From Phialocephala subalpina (lineage: Eukaryota; Ascomycota; Leotiomycetes; Helotiales; Mollisiaceae), in the NCBI GenBank assembly GCA_900073065.1, contig FJOG01000023.1, forward strand, positions 124,430-188,429: DNA of 64,000 nt. Reading direction: 5' to 3'. The translations under genes and the position numbers were made by a program. The notes beneath the pieces are model-generated. The model was not told where the DNA came from. It saw nothing but the letters and a program-made list of their open reading frames with translations, and did no database searches. Shown in pieces: positions 59,297 to 64,000 of this stretch; the stretch's first letter is position 1; each line of letters opens with the position of its first letter.

Positions 59297-60399
59297 ATGT
59301 GGATGCTGCTCGCTGCAGCGACTTTGTTAACAACAGTCAGCTCACTCGCCACACGCTCCACAGCCTCCAAGTACTCACAAGACCATACTCAGTCGGAACT
59401 ATCTCACTCGAAGCAATTAACTCCTCCCGCCTCGACCCCTGCGCACCAACTCCACAGCCTCGCGCGCTCATGATCTCGCTCTTCTATCCAACAACCGACA
59501 CCAAACATCCTCTCGCACCCTACCTTCCTTCAAACCTCGCCTCTTTCGCAGATCGGTCATTTAGCTTCCCTCCAGGTTTCCTCGAACAACTACAAACACA
59601 ATCCCACGAAAACGCTCGCCTCAAAGAAATTGACAATATACCGATCATATTGTTTTCTCATGGTTTATGAGCAACCCGAGAATCGTATGCGATTATGCTA
59701 GAAGGACTAGCCAGCTACGGCTATCTCGTTGTGGCAATCGATCACACATACGACGTCGCCGCCGCCGTCGAATTTCCCTATGGCTCACTCGTCCTCGGCC
59801 TCCCTATCAAAGGCGATGCTCTTTCCCTCTCCACCCGTGTCACCGACACTCGATTCATTATCGACTAACTCTCAAACTCCTCGTTCATTTCCCAGATCCC
59901 CGGCATTGTACATCGAAACTTGAATTCAAGTAAAATAGCCATGTTCGGGCACTCCCTTGTTGGATAAACAACCCTCCAAGCTATGGAATCCGATTCCCGA
60001 ATTCTAGGCGGCGCAACACTTGATGGGCCGTTTTCTGGATCGCAACTCACAACCAACACGCACAACCCCTTTCTGTTATTCGGCCGCGAAAATCACACGA
60101 GGTTCAATGATCCAGAATGGGAAGGTGTTTGGAAACACCTCAAAGGATGGAAGGCAGAACTTACGCTAGCGAACTCGACGCATCCGACGTTCAGTAACGA
60201 GGCTGCCGTGTTTGAGTTACTTGGTGTGGGGGATTTGATTGATCCTGGGGGTGTGGTTTATGGGAGTATTGATGGGGTGACGGCGAATGCTGTGTTGGTG
60301 GAGTATTTGAGAGCGTTTTTCAATATGGTGTTGAAGGGGGGTGGGGATGGGATGTTTGAAAAGGCTGGTCCAAAGTCTCCAGAAGTCAGTATTGTATGA
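59297..60399 (+). pseudogene. PAF-acetylhydrolase-type alpha/beta hydrolase, disrupted
   Basis: A signal-like start MWMLLAAATLLTTVSSL at 59297 is one frame off from the hydrolase body, which begins PYSVGTISLEAI and continues APTPQPRALMISLFYP, IPIILFSHG and YGYLVVAIDHTYD. This matches fungal secreted platelet-activating-factor acetylhydrolase-like lipases. In the body frame there are three in-frame stops: TGA 59668-59670 in the HGL/ATRESY loop, TAA 59866-59868 after TRFIID, and TAA 59965-59967 just after the nucleophile motif. That motif reads GHSLVG where GHSxGG is expected, so the motif is altered as well. The C-terminal part (LDGPFSG, NPFLLFGRENH, YLRAFFN) is still recognisable. The enzyme is almost certainly not made. 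Confidence 0.8.
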
Positions 60400-60851
60400 T
60401 GCTGTATGCAGAAAATTTGACATAAATATTGACTAATAACCGCTTTCTTTCACTCGGGTATTATACGAAGTGCTCGCTCATGAACACGAATGTTCGACCT
60501 CTCTATGATCAGTCAAATGAGGAGATATTCCGAAGCGGTTATCTCACTTGGAGGAGGGTTGCTGAATGAAGGAAATTGCCAGAGTTCGAATAAAGATTAC
60601 TTTTCGGATTGCAGAGTTACGAAAAAGGGAATAGGAGTGGAGGCTCGAAGAAGTTCATATCTAGCTCAGTATTCATTATTCATGTCTATCTGTGCCATGA
60701 AGTGAATCATGGCAGTCCTGTATCTACTGCAGGTCCTAGTGCGTGGCAGCAGCACCAAATCTGTTCTCCTCTATCCCTGAACCATAGGTATCCTATTACA
60801 CCCGATTATCCCAAGCAATCAACGCCGACGACACCTTCAAGCAATCTGATC
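60400..60851. other. Intergenic region
   Basis: Convergent 3' flanks of the hydrolase pseudogene and the E2/F-box gene. No gene is seen. Confidence 0.4.
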
Positions 60852-62894
60852 TCAATAGCGACCTCGTCCTCTTCCCCGCCCCCTATATCCTCCGTTCCCA
60901 ACTCTACCTCCACCACCATTCCCTTTCCCAGGAAAGAACGAGATACGCTCCTTGTTCACCTCCGTCGGATACAGATAATCGTTCGCCTCAACCTCCGGCT
61001 CCTTCATCTGCCTCAAATACAACGCCTGACCCTGCGTAATCGGCATCCTCGAATATCCTTTATCAATACTAGCCTGAACACACTCTCTCAAAAAATTCGT
61101 AAACCAATCCGCCGACATCTTACCGATGCCCATTACGGTCAAGAACTGTGGGAAGTTCTTGACTTCATGGATACGCTTGATTGAGTCCGCGAGGCCCTTT
61201 GCTGAGCCGCGAGGTGGGGCGCCGTGACGTTCGAAGGCTTCGTCACGGAGTTTGGCGAGTGGCTTGCGAGGAGAACCGACTGCGGTGCGACGGAAGAGAT
61301 TGAGGAACATGAGGAGGCGGTAGGAAGTCTTGCTAGCATCGAAGGTCTTTTGGAGACGGTATTCGGAGATCTTGGAAGGCTCCATGTAAGAGAGTTCTGC
61401 CATACCAGCACCCTTCAAGTCGAGCATCCATACGACATTCCTAGTGACGGTCTCCTTGATAATGGACTTCATCATTGCCTCGCTCATCTCGATGGAACTG
61501 ATTAGAGAAGCAACGAGAAGGTGGCCAAGATTGGGACAGTCAGTCTTAGAATTGGCACCGCCAGCAAAGGCACGTAATAAATTGTCGGCGTTCTGGCCAA
61601 TTTGTAGATCATCGGTTGCCATACAGAGAAGGAGATGGAAAAGATGGAAGTACGACTCGATGGCTTTCTCGGAAGCATGCGTAAGTGTACTCTGAGGTGT
61701 TTCCTCGTATGGGTAGAATGGCTGTCGGATGGTTGGTCGGTCGGTCTGTTCGTTGAGCTTGACTACGACGTCATTCATGAAGGAGTATATCACCTTCTCT
61801 GGCTTGACAGGGCCTATTGTTGCTGCATCAGAGATTTGTCTGAGGAAGGTATTCACATCTCCCTTGACCCTTCGCCAGTGGCCGTGGGAGATAGGAAGCG
61901 GTAGCCAGTTTGTAAAGGAAACTCCCTGCACAGAGCGTCGAATGCGGTGGTTTTGGAAGCCTTCCCAAGACAAGAGGTCAAATTCTGACTCGATGGTACC
62001 AATTCTGCCTCGCTTTTCGATGTTGATGCCAACTCCGAGCTTGGTGGACATGTAATCTTTCTTGAAGCAGAAGCATTGTAATTCGCGAGTACGAAAAACA
62101 TCGTACTGTGAAATGACTGGTCCAACTTTTGCCCATGCCTTAGCAAACATCACGAGGTCTTCCGTTTCTAGTCTTTCGCAAATCAGGAGAATGATCTCGT
62201 TGGGTAGCTTCATGTTGACGATGTTCTTGGTTGTTCCTGTGGGAGCTGGATTTGGCGTCGAGATCCGGCTGGGCTGTACTGGAATAGGAGTACTCTGGTT
62301 TGACTTTCTGCGTTTCGGGCTTTGTTGGAGCAGCTGTGTTGCCTGTTGAGGAGATGGCCAGTTGGCTTCTGAGCCTTCGCCGGATATCAGAGGGAGGCTT
62401 TGCGTAGGCGGTGGAGAGCGTGCAAGGGAAAGTCCGCTGATGGTATTTCCTATTCCATAGCGACATTTGGTGCAGATGTATGGGTCGATGGTATATGAGT
62501 GAATAGTTCGGTAGCGGTCAAGGTCAACGGAGTAGCCACCACCACTTTGTTCGATTTTCTTGCTACCAAAGAAGCTGAGCAGCTGAATGGCAATGCCTTT
62601 CAGTGTGTATGCCGGCGTCCAGCCTTCCGTAGTATTGAGTATCGAGGCGCAGATGTAGTCTCCGAAGATGTTGGGATGCGAAACGTCAGAGTCCATGCGG
62701 ACTCGAGGAGCTTGAAGAGGGTAGTTCGACGGAAATTCGACTGTCAAGTGCATGGTACCGTAACCTTCCGGCTTGAGGACCAGGCATGCTTCGGCGATAT
62801 CCTCATCGTTGACATGTAGGGTGATATTTGGGTACGGCTTGGTGTGAAGTTCCGCGATGTCTTGCAAGAGACGTTGCTTCAAGTTGGTAGCCAT
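60852..62894 (-). CDS. E2 ubiquitin-conjugating fold fused to F-box-like domain
   Basis: One exon of 680 residues. Residues 1-125 form a UBC fold with the HPN motif at 73-75 and a cysteine at 82 (GDYICASIL) in the catalytic position, then GWTPAYTLKGIAIQLLSFF. A CTKC pair at 141-144 follows. After a Ser/Pro/Gln linker, residues about 228-270 look like an F-box (MKLPNEIILLICERLETEDL). About 370 residues of mostly helical sequence of unknown fold come next, and a Gly/Arg tail (GYRGRGRGRGRY) ends the protein. E2 enzymes carry activated ubiquitin and F-box proteins recruit substrates to SCF ligases, so the fusion could couple both, but activity is untested. The start at 62894 is the first ATG; the frame upstream has none. 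The gene is intact. Confidence 0.88.
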   Translation of the reverse strand: MATNLKQRLLQDIAELHTKPYPNITLHVNDEDIAEACLVLKPEGYGTMHLTVEFPSNYPLQAPRVRMDSDVSHPNIFGDYICASILNTTEGWTPAYTLKGIAIQLLSFFGSKKIEQSGGGYSVDLDRYRTIHSYTIDPYICTKCRYGIGNTISGLSLARSPPPTQSLPLISGEGSEANWPSPQQATQLLQQSPKRRKSNQSTPIPVQPSRISTPNPAPTGTTKNIVNMKLPNEIILLICERLETEDLVMFAKAWAKVGPVISQYDVFRTRELQCFCFKKDYMSTKLGVGINIEKRGRIGTIESEFDLLSWEGFQNHRIRRSVQGVSFTNWLPLPISHGHWRRVKGDVNTFLRQISDAATIGPVKPEKVIYSFMNDVVVKLNEQTDRPTIRQPFYPYEETPQSTLTHASEKAIESYFHLFHLLLCMATDDLQIGQNADNLLRAFAGGANSKTDCPNLGHLLVASLISSIEMSEAMMKSIIKETVTRNVVWMLDLKGAGMAELSYMEPSKISEYRLQKTFDASKTSYRLLMFLNLFRRTAVGSPRKPLAKLRDEAFERHGAPPRGSAKGLADSIKRIHEVKNFPQFLTVMGIGKMSADWFTNFLRECVQASIDKGYSRMPITQGQALYLRQMKEPEVEANDYLYPTEVNKERISFFPGKGNGGGGRVGNGGYRGRGRGRGRY

Positions 62895-63794
62895 GGTGGA
62901 AGGATGGATTATGGTCGGTGACTTCGATGGACCTGCCGAAAGAACTCGAGTTGAAAGAGGAACGAAGGTGTCGAAAGACTGGTGTATCAAGGAGAGAATG
63001 TGTGCAAGTTGGGTTGTGTTTGGGACGTTATTGTGTGGGCAAGGCTGGGGTAAAGCTGAGGCTCAACTCCAAGAAGATGAAGATGGGTGGCGAAGGAGAT
63101 CAAAAGGAGAGTAGAACCTCTTTAAATATCCAAAGGGTAGCCTTATGGTTCGGCTAGTGACTCACGCGATTCTTCTCCTGTTTTGCCGAGCAGAGACGGA
63201 ACGGCGAGTGAATGAGATTGGGTTGTTCGAGAAGTTTAAGCTAGGCAAAATGACCAGGCAGGAGCGACTTGCGGCTGAGTGCATGGAGTAGACCAATGAT
63301 AATAAAGAACAGACTGTTAAGGCGGAGCCTCATTATCGAATGGTACCTGGCACATTCGCAGCCTCACCCTGGTAGGTTACTTCAACCAATCTCTAAGGTC
63401 ACTTTGGTTAACATGTTCAGTTCGATACATCGACCAGAAGTAGTGAAGTCTAACGAGAGTAACAACAAGGAGTAACTTGACGACGACTTCACTTGTTGTG
63501 GTCAGCGTTGTGCTTCGTTTGTCACGGGAGCCTTGGGTTTTTGGCGGTGTGAATTTGGCGAGAGGCCCTCAAAGTTTCTCATCTCGCGAGATAGTTCAGT
63601 GACAGAAGGAGGCCTCCCAATACTCATGAGGAATGAGCGCGGCGAAGGGGTAATATGTGTCGGTGAGATGTTTTAAGCAAGATGACGACGATGAAAGGAA
63701 GAGGTCGTCGTGGTCGAAAATTTCGGGACCTGGTAGACCGAGTGATTAACCGAGATCCCGTGTCAAATCCCATCCCTGGCAAAATCCCACCTTT
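62895..63794. other. Intergenic region at window end
   Basis: Probable promoter of the E2/F-box gene. A 69-codon frame at 63682-63891 starts basic (MKGRGRRGRKFRDL) and runs into AT-rich DNA; it has no clear domain. Confidence 0.4.
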
Positions 63795-64000
63795 CGAACA
63801 ACTTTTAATAATTAATTATAGAATTATCCACAACGCTATAAGAAAACAGTTTAAATATATTTATATTATTAAAGTAATAAGATTAATATAATGTAAAAGA
63901 ATTAAATATTTTTTAATAAATATAAAATATAATAAATTTGGAAATAAATATATATTATTATATATATTATTTAATATCTATTTATTCTAGGCATTTAAAC
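63795..64000. repeat. AT-rich DNA, edge of an AT-rich block
   Basis: From about 63795 to the window end the sequence is almost only A and T, dense in TA and AT steps, in sharp contrast with the neighbouring DNA. It contains no gene. This is the look of an AT-rich isochore of the kind left by repeat-induced point mutation, continuing beyond the window. Confidence 0.75.

Noticed and set aside
63682..63891. 69-codon basic frame as a transposase start
   Set aside because: Only a short basic stretch is seen before AT-rich DNA; no DDE or helix-turn-helix pattern can be supported.
1..64000. tRNA, rRNA or CRISPR-like arrays
   Set aside because: No T-loop-like GGTTCGAATCC with matching arms, no rRNA core sequence and no regularly spaced repeats were found by eye; a tRNA with an intron could still be missed.

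Overview
This window looks like nuclear DNA of a filamentous ascomycete. Genes carry short introns (44-147 bp, mostly about 50 bp, GT..AG with CTRAY-like branch sites). Fungal-specific families are present: Zn2Cys6 regulator, G1 glutamic peptidase, LaeA-like methyltransferase, HET-, BTB- and kelch-type proteins. The BTB, WW-HET and deaminase relatives suggest Leotiomycetes, but that placement is an inference from memory of such families; genus and species cannot be read. Exon boundaries below were worked out by hand from splice signals and reading frame and were not tested against transcripts.

Layout. 0-5 kb: a low-complexity hypothetical gene, then a 233-bp assembly gap (N). 5-9.2 kb: a broken block with a GFA/CENP-V-type gene carrying an exact 250-bp tandem duplication, a convergent S58/DmpA-type aminopeptidase with a frameshift, both missing their 3' ends at one shared junction, then a relic of a WW-HET gene. 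9.4-25.6 kb is accessory: a hypothetical gene, a secreted DUF1996 protein, an 8-cysteine small secreted protein recovered by splicing, unidentified ORFs, a BTB pseudogene, an OTT_1508-like deaminase, a heavily decayed kelch-repeat membrane protein, an intact amino-acid permease and a frameshifted hypothetical gene. 26-34 kb: F-box/LRR-like protein, large coiled-coil protein and a six-exon HEI10-type RING protein. 34-38 kb: relic ORFs only.

38.6-41.1 kb: a Zn2Cys6 transcription factor. 44.4-47.9 kb: a divergent housekeeping pair, the NEDD8-E1 regulatory subunit (ULA1) and ribose-5-phosphate isomerase (RKI1). A second exact 250-bp tandem duplication lies just after RKI1. 50-58.7 kb: a SAM methyltransferase, a G1 peptidase with an unusual Gly/Ser tail, an eight-exon LaeA-like methyltransferase and a hypothetical protein. 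59.3-60.4 kb: a PAF-acetylhydrolase-type pseudogene. 60.9-62.9 kb: an E2-fold/F-box fusion protein. The last 200 bp fall into very AT-rich DNA.

The main pattern is contrast. Core genes (HEI10, ULA1, RKI1, permease, regulator, E2 fusion) read without a break through many exons, while at least five accessory genes carry stops, lost starts and one-base indels, often in short homopolymers. No operon-like unit or new defence system is evident. The strongest leads are the two equal-length 250-bp duplications, the decayed block at 5-22 kb, the E2/F-box fusion, the extended G1 peptidase and the small cysteine-rich secreted protein.
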